A stretch of 64,000 nucleotides of DNA from Puffinus mauretanicus (lineage: Eukaryota > Chordata > Aves > Procellariiformes > Procellariidae), in the NCBI GenBank assembly GCA_023333565.1, contig JAJKFH010000611.1:1262220-1326219 (forward strand). Direction: 5' to 3'. The notes below the pieces were generated by a model. It worked only from the letters and a program-made list of their open reading frames with translations. It was not told where the DNA came from and did no database searches. Within the stretch, counting starts at the first letter, position 1; each line of letters opens with the position of its first letter. This document shows, in pieces, positions 22,901-37,600 of this stretch. The position numbers and the translations under genes were made by a program.

Positions 22901-25608
22901 ACATAGGCTGATTAAAGCTGTTGAAGAACTGAACGACACAATGGCTGCTTAGTGAGAATAGGTCTGTTTTCAGGCATTTGCTTCTCCTGCACAACAAGAG
23001 CGCGGCTATTATGTATTTCAGAAAGTAATACACTCTGCCTTTTGGTTTTATGCGTACGAATCACTTTATAGAACATAAATAAGACAGAGATTAATTACTC
23101 ATAATGACAAACGTATTTTTCCTGGAGCTTCCAAAGCAGCTTCCCAAACCACTACTTCCATGGTGATCAAATTATGGGTCTGAAAGACCAAGAGATTTTC
23201 TCAAAGGCCAAGAGTTACGCTGTCAATATCAGGAGCAGGATCTAAGCCTCTGGTCTCCTGCCCTATTCAAAGGACTTTTGGTCCTATCTACCGCTGCAAT
23301 CTAAGTCATCTAGAATGTCTCAGTATAAAGGAAAAAGTGAAAAGACAGAGCAGAAAAAAACAACTGAAATAAACCAAAACAAAATTAATTAATTAATTAA
23401 TACCGCAGGCTGGTATTAATAATATGTAACCCAGACAGTTCTACAGCCTGCTAAGTTTCATTAACCCACAGGTCATGAACACCACAAAGAGCACAAAGTG
23501 CTAATTCCTTGCCTTCCTTCTAATTAAGGCTGTTCCATGTTCCTGATCTAGTTGAAGATGTCCCTGCTCATTGCAGGGCGGTTGGACTAGATGACCTTTA
23601 AAGGTCCCTTCCAAGCCAAACTATTGTATGATTCTATGAATTATGAAACAGAGAACATGTGGCCCTCTGAAGCAAGCATCTCCTTATCTCTGCAATTCCT
23701 AGCAAAGCAGAGAACTATGGTGGCATTAGGACAGCTCTGAGAAACTGAGTAAGAAGCATTTTCACATACACTTTCAAACAGCCAACAACATCATCTACAA
23801 TAAAACCTCTCACATGGATTCACATTGACAGAAGTTAGTGGTGCCAGGATTTATCAAACAACACCTGGTATTCCATTGACACTTTCAAACATTAACATTA
23901 AACTGGAAGACGCAATTCTCTAGTCGTTCCACCTAGTTACTGTAATTAAATGAAAAATTTTTATTGGTGATCGTTGGGTCTATATCACAACTTGCTGCCT
24001 CTGGAAGGAGATGCATTTGGACTCAGGTCTGGTAACAATGTGCACAATACCTGAGTAATATCTTCTAAAGGAAACTCTCTTCTGGTTAGGCTTGGTGAAC
24101 CAATAGAAGGTTTCCTTATTGGTAACCTTGGTGATCTTGATATCTCCTGCGCAGCTCGTGACATCTTTGGAGATTTGCGAGCTTCTATATTGATTCTGCA
24201 TATAAAGCAATAATTAGAATCATCAACAGGCATACAAAAACGCACAAAATTCATGTCTTTGAATGTAAAGATGTAATGAAGACAACTGGTATGGTGTCCT
24301 CTAAGTGACTAATGAAGACTGTAGAGTCTACAGGAGTTACGGGTCCAACGTGAAGATATATAAGGCCTGACACACTTGCAGTAACTCTGACCGGATGCCC
24401 TCTGATTCATTTAACAAAGCTTACAGCAGTTCTGCCAGATACCATATATCCTCCACTAATCCATAAAAAGGTATAGGGCTGAGCTATTTCAGCTGTGCAG
24501 ACTTTGAGCAAAGCCTCAAGAAATGGAAACATGACACCTCAGCTAGCAGATCTCCACGTTAGTACAGCAAACCAAGGCTCCACAAACTTCGTCACGGCTC
24601 TGACTCTAAGCCAAAAGTTACTTCTACCTCCCACTATACAAAGGGGGTCATGAATAAGAGATCAAGAACCTGAAAAAGCTCACTGGTAGAAAAAATAATG
24701 AACAAAAGTTAAATTTCAAAAGTACGGTCTTAGAAAACCAAGGACGCAGGATAGTTGTTTTTCCTGCACCATTTCAGTTTTAGGCTCAGGAACTGATGGT
24801 TCTTTTGTCAAGTACTACTAAACTAAAACTTTGATATTTCACACATTATGTTCACATGTAAAGGGATGCATTTGCTTTGCCTCATACTAGGACAAGCTCA
24901 TAACGTAAGGTCTCTGGAAAAGCATCAGCTGCAGCTAGAAGGCATCAGGGCCTCAATCCCATAACATGAAGCTGGCAGACAGACGTCAGTGCCTATGAGA
25001 AGCACCACAGACATCAGTGAGGCTCTGTGCAGGTGGAGGGTTCTGTCTATGTACATAATGAATATAGTGACAAGCTGGCAGGAAAGCAACCAGACGGATA
25101 ATAAGCTTATTTTGCTTATCTTACAGAAGCTCATTAACACAGTGTTTAGGAGGATCTCTTTGTAAGGCTCCCTTGCAAGGTCACCACAGCAGCAGTGCCA
25201 CCTATGCCAGGATCTATGCCACCTATGCATGGACTTATGAATTTGAAAATACCCCTGAGGAAATAAAGGCTTTAACTAGACCAGGGACCCTAAGCACAGA
25301 GGAGGTAAAAACACAGATTGTCTGAAGGACAAAATATATCCTATGATGGCAAGGGTTTACATGTGGCAGAGGCAGTGGTGGGAGACTTTACAAAATCTTT
25401 CTTCGAGACTGCTTGGGGAGAAGTGGTGCCCTATTGTTTCCCAATACCTTTTGCCCCAGTACCTTCCCCAAAGTCCACATCAACACCAATCTCTGAGATC
25501 ACCCCAGAACTGCACATTGTAGAGGACCCCATTCCTCCAGAAGACTCCTATCTGCCCAAAGGAGTTTGCTTTTAATATTATGAGGTGTCAAGACAGTGTT
25601 TAAAAAAG

Positions 25609-25639
<31 letters not shown>

Positions 25640-28600
25640 GAAAAGAAAAAAGAAAAGAAAAGAAAAAAGAAAAGAAAAGAAAAAAGAAAAGAAAAGAAGA
25701 AAACCTGGGGAAAAAGAAGAAGAAATAGCCAAGAAATTATTACCTGGGGAGTTTGGGTGATTTGCTAGCTCGACTGATTTTGGGAGATTTCTTTGCTGCC
25801 CAGTCATCACTCAGTTCAATATCGCTGGAGTCCGAGCAGTTGCAGCTGTCAATCACAGTGGAAATCAAGCTGTTTCCATAGATTTCATCTATCAAGACAG
25901 GCCCCAGAAAATGTAAGTGCTGCTTCAGAAAACTGATATCAATTAAAACTCTCAGTCATCAGAAGCATAAATCCGATCCACAGGCAGCAGTTGAGATAAA
26001 ACTATGCAGAGAAAATTAACCATTCTTCACCCTGCCTAGTATAAACTCCAAATTTCCAATGGTTCGAACTGAAGTGAACATGATTCAGAGGGGTGAATAG
26101 CACTCAATCGACTTCAAAATTGAGACTAAAGAATATTTTCTGCTAATTAGCAATCTATTCCCCACTATTCAAAATACAAGAAGTTCCCTTTTGTAAAACA
26201 GAAGTAATTTGTAAAACATAGTTTCAGAGGTTTGAGCCTAGGTCACACTAAAGATTTTTTTCCCATCAGAAAAAAAATACCAGATGCCACCTTCCGTGTT
26301 GCTTACATAGATTTTCTTTAACTCTTGAGGATTTAATATCTAAAGTATTTCTAAATCATTTTTTATAGAAAGTAACAATTAAATTCTACCTGTTTTTCCA
26401 TCCGTTTTAGGATCCATGATGACAAACTCTGGCCGCAACTTGCTGATACGACGTCCTTTCAGGATAGGCACCAGTCCCCCAAGGTATTCCAGGTACAGAG
26501 TATAACATGGACCACCGACCTCTGGGTCATCTTCTGTCCGTTTCATCGTGCAGTGAAGCCGTTCATTACCAGCTGTTGGGTAGCTGACAAAATCTCTCAT
26601 ATTGTTTGGGTCTGGGATAGGAGGCTTAATTAAATGAAGGAAGGAAAGAGAAAGTTTCCTATAGGTTATTGGTTTGTTTTGGTTTTTTTTTTTTTCTGTG
26701 GTGACTTAATCTCAACTAACTGAATTTGAACCCAACTCTAACTTGGCATGTCAAGATTAGTACAGGTTACTGTGTGAGTTATGCAGGACCCAGACAGAGT
26801 GGCTGTGTATTATTTAGTTAGGTGTACATAGAAAACTAAAACTAGGTACATCAAAAAGGAAGGTTGGACCTGTGGTTAGAGGACTGAATTAGACAACAAA
26901 CCTGTCTTCAAGTCCCAGCTCCATCACAAACTTCTCCTTTAACTTGGTTAATGTGGTCAAGTCTAAGTCTCAGAGTACTGTGTCTCTTGCTGGCCCTCCA
27001 GGTGAACTTGGCCAGGTTCCCATTCTGGCCACTATGCTACAATGCTGCCAGCTCTGGAAGAAGCTTGTACTTTTAATATACTTCCAAGCACGTGACCCAT
27101 CTTTGCTAAGGGCCTATTTGCGTGCAATGTGGTGAAATATGAGCACAAAGCTCAGGGTGGGTTACTTTGCCCTGCTTGCCAGCACACTGTATTAATCCAT
27201 GAAAAGCTCAGTCCTAAAGCAGTTGGACTGCTTTTGTCTAGGACAATATAGCGTGTATGATACAATGTGTAATAAGTCAACACAGTTTCTTTCAAAATGA
27301 AAGTACAAGAAAAGAAAGTAGGGGAAAAAAGGAGCTGAGGAATGATCTATAATGTTGTCCTCAAGCAAGGGGAATGTATGCAGGGAAGAGGGTGCCTTGC
27401 CAGGCACTGGAGGCATGGCTGACAATGTAGGTGGGAGCATGTGACCGGGGGAGAGCCAGGGTAAAGTATAAAGCAGTGCTGAGGAGGCTCCAGAAACACC
27501 CAGGAAACAGCAGAGGCACGTGGCTTCCGGGAACCCTGCTTCAGCCTCTCAGCCACGCAGCCCCACGACCGCGCCCCACCCTGACATCCACTCCAGGAGG
27601 TGACAGAAGGGTTGTCAGCAATGATGTGCCCCTGTACTGCCTCTGCCCCTCTGATCCCCGTCATGGCTCCCAGCCTTGATACAGCCAACTGCTGCCTTCA
27701 TCCCATCCCATCCCATCCCATCCCATCCCATCCCATCCCATCCCATCCCCTGCCTTCCCTAACAGCCAAGCAAGTGTCACTGATGCTCTAGAGGGCTGCA
27801 GGAGTGGCTCTGGGACAACATGGAAAGCATCCTGGGGAGAAGTAGGTGTGCTAGAAAGAACTGAGAACCACTGGTCTGTTAAATGCTCTGCATCTTTGGA
27901 GATTGAGGAGTTATGGTTACAGCAAGGCATTTTTTGTTCTCTGGCAAATGAAATGTTTCACAGTCACACAATTTGCCCTGATTAGCAGTACCCAAATGGA
28001 ACTGTGCTGAATCATTATTTTATAGTTATAATTTGTTCTCATTTAAGCTGGGCTAACTCCACTGATATCAAATTAGTTATTCTAGCTCTGCATTGTTTTA
28101 ACAAGGACCTGAAACTGGCTCAAGAGAATGCTATAACACATACACAAAAAATACGTAACGCAAAAATATATGTTTGAATGTACGGCATTTACCAGCTAAT
28201 GCTCTGGTTTATAGGCTGTGATAAAGAGTTTGGAAATCCTGAGACGTGACTGAGGGCAAAACCATGAAACAAAGGGGTTGAGCAGATGTATCTGCTAGTG
28301 GTACAGGAAAAGGCATAATATCTGGTTCATTTTTCCATAGCACCGTTGGAGCAGTAAGGTTAGCAGAACTCACTATCAGTAGAAATATTTGGGCAGCCAC
28401 AGGTCTTAAGTGTAACTTTCCTGGCAATATAAGGACTCATGTAACAAGTAGGGAGGCAACAGTTTTACCACTGTGAATCTCTCCTATAACCGTGACACAG
28501 TTTTATCATCAGTCTGAGCTTCTTCAGAAGTCTCTGTGAGTCACCAGCGTATTTTACCCTTGGAAAGGCCATCCCCATGGAATAATGCAGATAAGCATGT

Positions 28601-31600
28601 ATGAGCCACCTTTTTAGATTTTAATAGGCACCAAATGGATGGGTTCTTGAAGAGGACAGGAATGACCCTTAATCAAGCTTTTAAAATTATAATTATGATA
28701 ATTATAATATCTTATAATTTATCCATTGCCACTTAAGAGCACCATGGGGGGAAATCAAGCAACCATTTCCTCTTCCTCACACACACACGTTTCTTTCATT
28801 TTACCTTGATTGTTGGTATAAAGGCAGTGGTGAGGTACGAGCAGAGCCGAGGGGGCAGGGTCAGTTTGCTGATGTCCTTGTCATCCCGCAGACAGCTAGC
28901 GATGGTCTGCTGGCACAGCAGCTGCAGACTGGAGACCCTGTGCTCGACTCTGACAACGTATAACGCAGGTCCAGAAGCCATCAGCAGGCGTGAATCCCTG
29001 TGACCCCAACAGATCGAGATGATGGGACGCTGCATGCAGAGGAAAAGGATACAACTTTAAAAGAGCCTGTACTTTCTCCAAGATAGTTGCACAGCAAGTG
29101 ATCACATGAATTCAGCACCAATCATGTTACCCTAAGTCTTCCAGAAACTTAAAAGTGCACGCTATTGCCCACAAAAAGGGAGAAGAATGTGAACATCTGA
29201 AATTATCGGTAACAGTGGTTGATGTTTATACAGTGCTTTTTACTCGCAAAGCTTAAAGCTCTAAAGACAAGGAATTGCCTATCAAATTCATTACCTAGAT
29301 AAGATAAGTGACTTTAAAGTCACACAGTGTTAAAAAGCAGGATCTTTTGATGCCCTATCCCGATGATTTTTTCAATCATCTAATCAAGCCCATCCACTGG
29401 CAATGGCTTACATTTTACAACTGAAAAGTTAAATTATATGCCCAGAGACACTTAGTAAACTAGTGGACAAAACCCAGTTGGCTTTCCTGTCTTGCACCGA
29501 GTCTTCTGCTGCACAGTGTCTCTTTTTAACTATTCCCAGAGGAAGTGAACTGTGAAAGAGCACCAGGAACAAAACAGAGAATGGCCTTTTGTCTTCTGCT
29601 TGTCTACACTCAGAAATGTCTAAACTCATGACAGTAAAACCAGAAGGAGTCAGGGGTGACTGGTACTAAGTGTCAGAATGCGGGGCAGAATAACAATAAA
29701 CAACTCAAATGCTGTTTCGGACATTATTCCCTGCTGCCTGAACATTAAGAGTTCATGTGAGAATACTGAGTTGTGCTTGCAAGGAGCTCCCTAAACTCTC
29801 TTCCTAAACCCCATCTTTTTCATGTAAAGCACCAGTCTGTTGTGACTTTTTATAGCCCTATCACTATTACTTTTGCCCTTCATGAGTGTTAGCTGCATCC
29901 ACCTGTCAGCTCTTGCCTTCTGTGTTAGAAAGCATCTGTATTTGCATATATACACATACTGTACGGAATTTCAATCCCATAGCTGCTATCTCTATACAAA
30001 TAAACAACACAGAGTAAAGAATCCTCACTCCATGAAGAATACTGTGCAACAGGCTGTAATCACTGAACTACAAAAGGTTTACTCCTTCCTGTGAAGGGCT
30101 CCCTTCTTTTCACAATCTGTGACACTCAAAAGTTTAAGCAAACATGTTTTTCATCTAAATTATGACCTGTATTTACTGAAAGATCAGGGTCTCTTTGGAA
30201 TATCTTTGCTCTTCACAGGATGCACCGAACAAGAATTAACTATACAGAGGATAAGGGTCAAGGCACCATCAGCAGTAGCTTTTATCCACTCCTCTCTAGT
30301 AATACGGTACCCAGATAGCTGTGTTAGACCAGCCCAGAAGCTACTAATCTGGACTAGGGAAAAAAGCTTTCCCTTCAGTTACAAATTCAAGATGCTTAAA
30401 GGTGAGAAACTGGGACAAGATCTTTTTATGTGAATGATATGAAGCAAAATGCAGCTGCACAGCACTATATCAATGTCTATCATCAAGATAAAGGGTTGGA
30501 CGAAACAAGTTTTTCAGAGAAAAGATCTTCCCTCCTATGTCATCTTATCCTAGATTTAAATTTCAAGGAAAATACTGGTTTTAAAGTGGAAGGAATGAAT
30601 AAGCTTCATTTTCATTACATCTAGGCAACACCACACACACACACACACTTCCATGGAGGCACAAACCTTCAGGTTGACTGATATGCGAATAGAAAGCAGC
30701 AACATGTGAACCTTGTGATTTTCACAGTAATTGCTAAAGGCATTTTGTAGCGGAGAACTTCAAAAGAATTAAGAAATCCTTTGTGTACCATCAGTAATTA
30801 TTACATGGCTCATAACCATAATCTGTGGGACAGAGCCTTAAATTTGATGAGAGATCACATAAAGTATCCCCTACTGATTGGTATTTTCATGATTTAAGAG
30901 TGTGGCTCAGCCCTCACACTGTCTGGCAGTTATGAGACAGTTCCAGCTGCTTGCAAAAACAATGCAGTTGAAAAGGCATTGACACAATTTAGGTACCTGC
31001 CACATCTATTATACGACAACCTGAGAAAGGCATCAGTAGAAGCGACCTTGATTTCCCCAGGGGCTGAAACTCAGCATGGGCAGAACTATCTATCTGAGCG
31101 TTACCGTAGGATCCAAAACGCATCCTTCTGTTCACCTTGCATCAACTAAAGTTTACCTATAAATATGGTGAAGGAACAAACAAGTATGTGACTTAGCACA
31201 CAAATATTTGTTTGTTGGATAGAGTTTAAGGCCAGAAGAGAAGTCCAGTATCCCAGCTATCATAATCCAACACAGCACACCCAGATAGCCCTACCATGAC
31301 GTCTAGTATTGCAGCTATTATAACACAATATATCACACCCAGATAGGCCTCTGTTCATCCAAATAGAGTCAAATGAAACCACTTGTCTCCTCAGGTTACT
31401 GCTGCATGCAGAGAACAGCAGAGATGCAGACAGCACCAGTGCAAGAACCTTTGCAATCTTAAACATATTCCCAAGGAAGAGGTTCTTCAGAAGCTTTGAA
31501 ACACTGGGTGGGACCTCTGGCAACATGGCATTGTGGAGCTGGGGAAGACTAGAAAGTCAGAAGTCAAAAGACATTGTCTCACTGCGTGACTTCACCACAG

Positions 31601-34600
31601 TTTGCCAACAGGCAACCATAGTTCAGCCATCTGCTAAACTTCTGAATGTCTGATGCCCTTATATTCTGTTTATGTATTTTTATGTAAACAATGTGAGTGG
31701 GTGCACGTTTAAATACATGCGCACACACACAATTCCTACAAGTGTTGTATTGTTTGTAAATAACGACATTTCTACTCCTACATTTGTACATTTAGTCTCC
31801 CCACACACCTCACATGTTTTAAACTTGATATTTTCAATCTCATCAAAGAGCGCCTGTACCATACTGGTTTGTCTTTGCTTACTGATTCACCAGACGTGCC
31901 TTGCCTTCCTTTTCTATACAATGGTCAGTCCCCCAATACTCCTCAAGCCTACACTTGAGGAGCAACACTTAATTTACGTTGAAGGGCTAAGATTTAAGAT
32001 GAGGTTCAGGGAAAATTAGCCTGTCATCACAGGCTTGGAGAAATAAAAGATCACCCAAATGCCAGATGTGACCTGACCTTTAAATGTACTGCTCCAATAA
32101 TATTTTTCAATAACTACGTTTCCCACTCTTTCCCTAGAAGGACAAGGGATATGAATCAATTACTGCAGCAAGTCAGTTATGAGCTGGCCACAGCTTTCCT
32201 TCCAAACTCTGCTGAGAAAAAACAGTTGAACTCCAACGTCCAAAGCAAAAGTATTGCTCCTCATAAAGCATTTACTTATTTGCACTCTTTTAGCAAAAAA
32301 AGAAGGAAAAAAGTTGTTAATATTCATATTGCACCTATTAGAAAATGAACAAGCAGATTCTAGCACAGAAGAATTTTATTTTCCATGTTTGCACACTTGT
32401 TTTTTTCTGCTAGGAACAAGGAAATGCCGCTACAAATACAACGTCTAATGATAATTTCTGATCTCACTTTGCATATAAAAATCCCATCAGGTTTTGAGAA
32501 ATCTCAGCACAAACTGTAAATACCTGAATGGATTCCAGGGTTTAAATACAAACATGTAGGAAAAAAAAACATCCTGGAAAAACCCTTGAACTTCTACAAA
32601 TAGATAGGATTCAGCTCTATGACAATTATAAGAAATAATTGGCTAAAGGACAAAAAAAAAAAAGATGTTTTATCAGGAGAAATATTGACTGAAAACACAT
32701 CTCAAAAAGCGGCCAACAAGGAGCTCTTTTGCCATTTTTTTGCATGTGGGCTTGCAAGTCAGCTACATCTACTCAAATCTGTACCCCCAGCTGGGATGTC
32801 AACTCCCCTTAGAAAAGCACACGGGAATGGATATTCCTGCTCAAGCTCTGTGGTTGCTTCTTATAAGTCACTCACCTGTCTCTCTTACAGGAGAGAACAT
32901 AATGTATATACCTTTCATCACTTGTATGCAGTTCAGTCAATGAAAACACTGTTCAAGCTGGTTCTTGCTCCCTGCCTTGAGCTCAGAAATCCTGAGCCAT
33001 GGGGCCTGCCGGCCGCTTGCACTAATCCCTTGTCTGCTGGCACTGGCAATCCCACTGGTAATGAAATAAAAATGGTATTCCAGGGCAGAAAGCCCAGCAA
33101 CAAGAGGGATTTTTCTCAGGAGAAAGAACCCAACTGCAAAATAGTATCTAGTGAATGGTATGTATAAGTAAAAATCTGATGTACGTTGCCTGCTTTCTCT
33201 CACTGTGTACTGCTGATGTGGAGACACACATTTTTCCCTCTGCTTTTCTCGGAGGGAAGCTGGAAGGTGCAACGGCTGCAGTGCCCACCTTGTGAATTGT
33301 GTGTGCACAGCTCTGTACTGCCACGGCATTCATGGATGGCTGCTGGAAAGTAATGTAACTTCTTCATTCTTCTGTTCCTCATATTTATAGTGGGAATAAT
33401 ATTAACTAGTAAGAATTGATGGTGAAAAAAGCCATAAAGACTACAACATGGTCAGAAATTACCCTGCTGTGGCCTTATATGATTTTTCATGCAGCAAACT
33501 CTTATTTGATTTGCAGATGTTCCTTATACCCTGTTTCTACAGTAATTTTTTTTTCTTTTTAGATTTCAATACGACGGTGAGATTTCATTTTAGCAGAATG
33601 AATCTTTGCTTAGACAAGTGTCTCCATTTTCCAGTCCTGATCATGACCCATTTCTGCAGCAGTCAGAGATGATCTTACGGCCTATATGGAAAACATCAAG
33701 GTCTTTATTGATACCCCAAAGAATGTTTCACCAGCTAGTTCTAAACTGTTGCTCTTGTTTCTCTTTCTGTAAGAAAACAAACTCTTCTTGAAGCTTTGTT
33801 GTCAACTAGTAACAACTAAATAGGATTAATTTCAGGCAATATAAATGAAAGGCAACGTTAATTCAGAAGCAACAAACCTGAACACTCTGTGAAATAAATG
33901 AAGACAAAGTAAGCAAGGTCAGCTCAGCTGGGTAACATAAAAGGCAGCCTCTTCTCTCAAAGCCTTTTGATTTCAATTTAATCTAAAATGGCACCCTCCT
34001 TCTCAGGCCTTAGTAAAATAGCTTTTACACAACTACCAGGTTTCTGCAGGATCATATAATCTTAAATCTATCCATTCAGGTGCCAGGATGTTTCCAGCAG
34101 AGAAGCAGCCTGTGAAATGCTGTGAAGGTTGCTGCTGACAGCAACAGGTTTAGAGCAAGTGGGTCATCTTCTCAAAGACTCCTGGAAACCTCTCCCACAA
34201 AGATTTAGCCTTTGGTACACCACTCTGAATTAGGGTTTAAAAATATTACACTGATAAAAATGTGATCACTGTTTTTCTGCACCTAATCTTGTTGCCTATA
34301 CAGCTGATTCTGGAACATACAGGGCTCAGTTCACTCTTACCCTTCTTCTTCATTGCACTTGAGGTTTAATCTGTTCTTACACCAGTTATACAGCGGTATA
34401 AAATCATAAGATAATGTAAATTTACTCTAGGATTATAGGTGTATAAAAGAGATCAGTATCAGGGTTTCTAAATCCACATTCTTGGTCCCCTGGTCCTCTC
34501 TGGGACATATAGGAAAGAAAATTATAAAAAGCGAAGAAGGAACCAAAATATAATCCACAGCTTTGAACCATCAGATGGAATAATTTCACAGGTTTGTTAA

Positions 34601-37600
34601 AAAGTCAGCAGTTAGGTAACTTCAAAGTGATCCTGCTGGAGACTCCTCTGTTTAAAGTTCAAATGAGAAAATATGAAGCAGCTATATCCACTCAGAAGAG
34701 AACTTTATGGCAGCAGATATGGTTAGTTGATATAATAAAGACCTGTCTGCACATCAGATGAGAAATATTGAAACGACAGAACCGGGTCACAGCATTTCCG
34801 GTAAACAATTTTAGCAAGACTGTAAAACAGTCTTGAATGAGTTGATCATTCTCATCCCTGCTTGATGCCAGTGAAGGGTTATGAGGATTTAACAAATAAT
34901 GTAAGAAATTAACATTCTTCTAATAAAAAATTACGAGCACCAGGGCAGCCTGCTGTTGTAATAACATTTTCAAATGTTGAAAAAGCAAGACCATGAAAAA
35001 ACTGCCAGCTAAAAGAACTGGGCGTATTTTTGATTCATCAGGTTGGTGTTCGTGTACACAAGGGCAAGCATAGTAAGAGCTAAGTTTCACAGAAATTGAT
35101 AGTATATTTTTGAATAGTTATCAGCTGATGAACAGCCTTTAACACATGCTGTTTATTTATAAAATAAGTAAGATATGCTCTTGATTTATAAAATCAAGTC
35201 TTTGGAGTCACAGTATGGACCCGGTTTTCATATAATTGCTTCCCATAAGATAAAGGTCTGGTGTGACTTTCTGAAGTCCCTTCTGAAATTTGTTCATCAT
35301 TCTTTCAAGGTTCAAAACAGTTTGATTCTGTGTAGCAGAAGATCAACATTTGGCCAACTTTTACCAATGCTTTTTCAGCTCTTTCCACTATATTCTGCAA
35401 ATATATTCTTGCAGCATGTCAGGGTGGCAGGCTGAAGCCTCAGAGCAGGGAACAAGAGAGACTTGTTACGCTACGCTAACTCTACCACTCTGTTTATGAG
35501 TGTTATTTTTCATGCAAAGCTACTGCATTCATTTGGGTACTTCTGAACAAGTGTGATTTCCCTATCTAGGGTTTTATGGTCGGCAAACTAGGTTTATGAA
35601 CCATAAAACCGAAGGTAAGGGCTTAAGTTAGTTAATCAAATGATACAGAGGATGCCAAAACCATACTAAAGCTGGAGGAGAAGGTGACATATAAAACAAA
35701 TCCTTGAAGGGATCCATGACAACAGTCATCATGGAGATGAGTAACCTGCAGTACCCAAATCTATTCTACCTTGGGGTTTGCAGTGACTTTATGTTAGGTA
35801 ACATTCCAGCCAAGTTGTGTATAAATCCTGCATCAGTTCTAGACTGAATTTTGTTATAAACAATAAAATCTCGTTTCCTGAATATCCTACCAAAGACAGG
35901 ACAGACAAACAGCAGAAACAAAAACAGTTCACTATATTTTACTGATAAAATTTTCAGACATCTGCTTTATCAAAGAATTGGGACAGAGGACCACATGGAA
36001 AATCTGCACCTGTAATCCAGTATTCTCTATGTTTGTTGTTGCTTTACTTTTTTGAACTTTGTATTCAGAACAATGCTCATTTAGAAAAAATGTGCTTTTC
36101 CAGTCACACATTTGCTTGCTTCAGAAGAAACAGTTTTAGCAGAAGAGTTCGAGATGAGGACATTCTTTTCTTCAATTCTTTTCTTCAATAACCAGTAATG
36201 AATTTTGTAAAATCCCATTACAAGGCTGACTGTCATGGTACAGAAAACTAATTAATTTACTCTGATGAATTTGTCATCAGACAAATTACTGGGACCACTG
36301 ACTCACTCTGTCATCTTTGCATATACATCTTTGGAGCAGAGACACAGAATAACAAAAGTTACTAGCAATTTTTTTTGCAACAGCGTTTTTTGTCTGGTTT
36401 TGTTAGTAAACCAAATACTTAGCAATGTTCTAGCATACCTGTCACTTAGCTGGTAATACCGTTAGACCAGCATTCAAATACATAGAAGCATAAAGTCCAC
36501 ATGAGCAGATACAGGTGTCCTTCTGAAAGACCCCCTCACTTCTTCCTGCAGCTGAGTAAATAGGAATTTAAATGCACTAAATAAAAAGAATAAACACTAA
36601 CTAGTGAGAGAAGAGGAGTGGCTCTAATTTTAGGCAGGTTTATGCACACAGTTTTTTAATCAACATAAATACATCAGTTTGAATGTTATTTTACCCTGGT
36701 TTCCTAAGGAAATGAGACTCCATGACTGTGTTATTAATTGGTGGTTGCCACCCCCCCCATCCTTCACTTCCAACCTGGCTTACAACTTCTGAAGCTGTTG
36801 GCTTTTCATCTGAAGTTGACAAAGGGGGAAAAAATCTCCATGATGTTAAAATGCTGCAACTTCAGTGAAAATTAGCAGCTGAAAAGAGCAGAGTGCCTCA
36901 TGTTAATATTTTCATTATGAGAAATACGGCAGTATGAACTTGGCAGTTACCTGTTCTGTATGACCTGTCAGTTGTCCTGTAAGTACTCCTATAATGGCAG
37001 AATAATTAGCCCTCACGTCAGCCACAATATGTGCTTTCTCCCAGCTGATTAAGTAGAGGAGAAAGAAGAGCTGAAAATATGAAAAGAAGTTGATGGGATA
37101 TAGGGAGAACTAGAGGAAATGAAGGCATTTGAGGTGATTGGGAACAAAGTGGGGGAGAGAGCAGTAAGAGATGAGCCTGCACACACGCACACCTTAAAGC
37201 AACCTGACCCCATCAGTTCCACTGCTCAAACCACAGCTGCTTGATTTCACAGCTTGACACCAGAGTGTTACACCGGTTCAACAGCTAACATGGACATACG
37301 GTATTCTGGTACTGAAGTAACAGAACGAGGTTTGGTTTTTACCTGGTCTGGGAATAAGCAACACTGGTATAAATATGTTTTCTCTAGAATCGATCCAGAG
37401 AGGAAAGGGCTGTGCTACTTAGCTGAAATGGCTATGTTTAAGACAATAAAGCTGTGTGTATGGGTAAGTCCTTTAGATATCTAAATCAGCATTAGACGTC
37501 ACTGTACATATTTAGATTGGCTGTAGAGAACATTATTTTATACATTACAGTACTAAAGAATTCTATCTAAATTAGAGTGCTAACGTTAATAAGCACAGGT

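Larger units (their letters stand above)
22674..24050 (-). other. TULP4: TULP4 intron
   Basis: 1.4-kb phase-0 intron containing an (AATT)n run at 23385-23402 and a CR1 3' fragment at 23540-23641. Confidence 0.85.
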
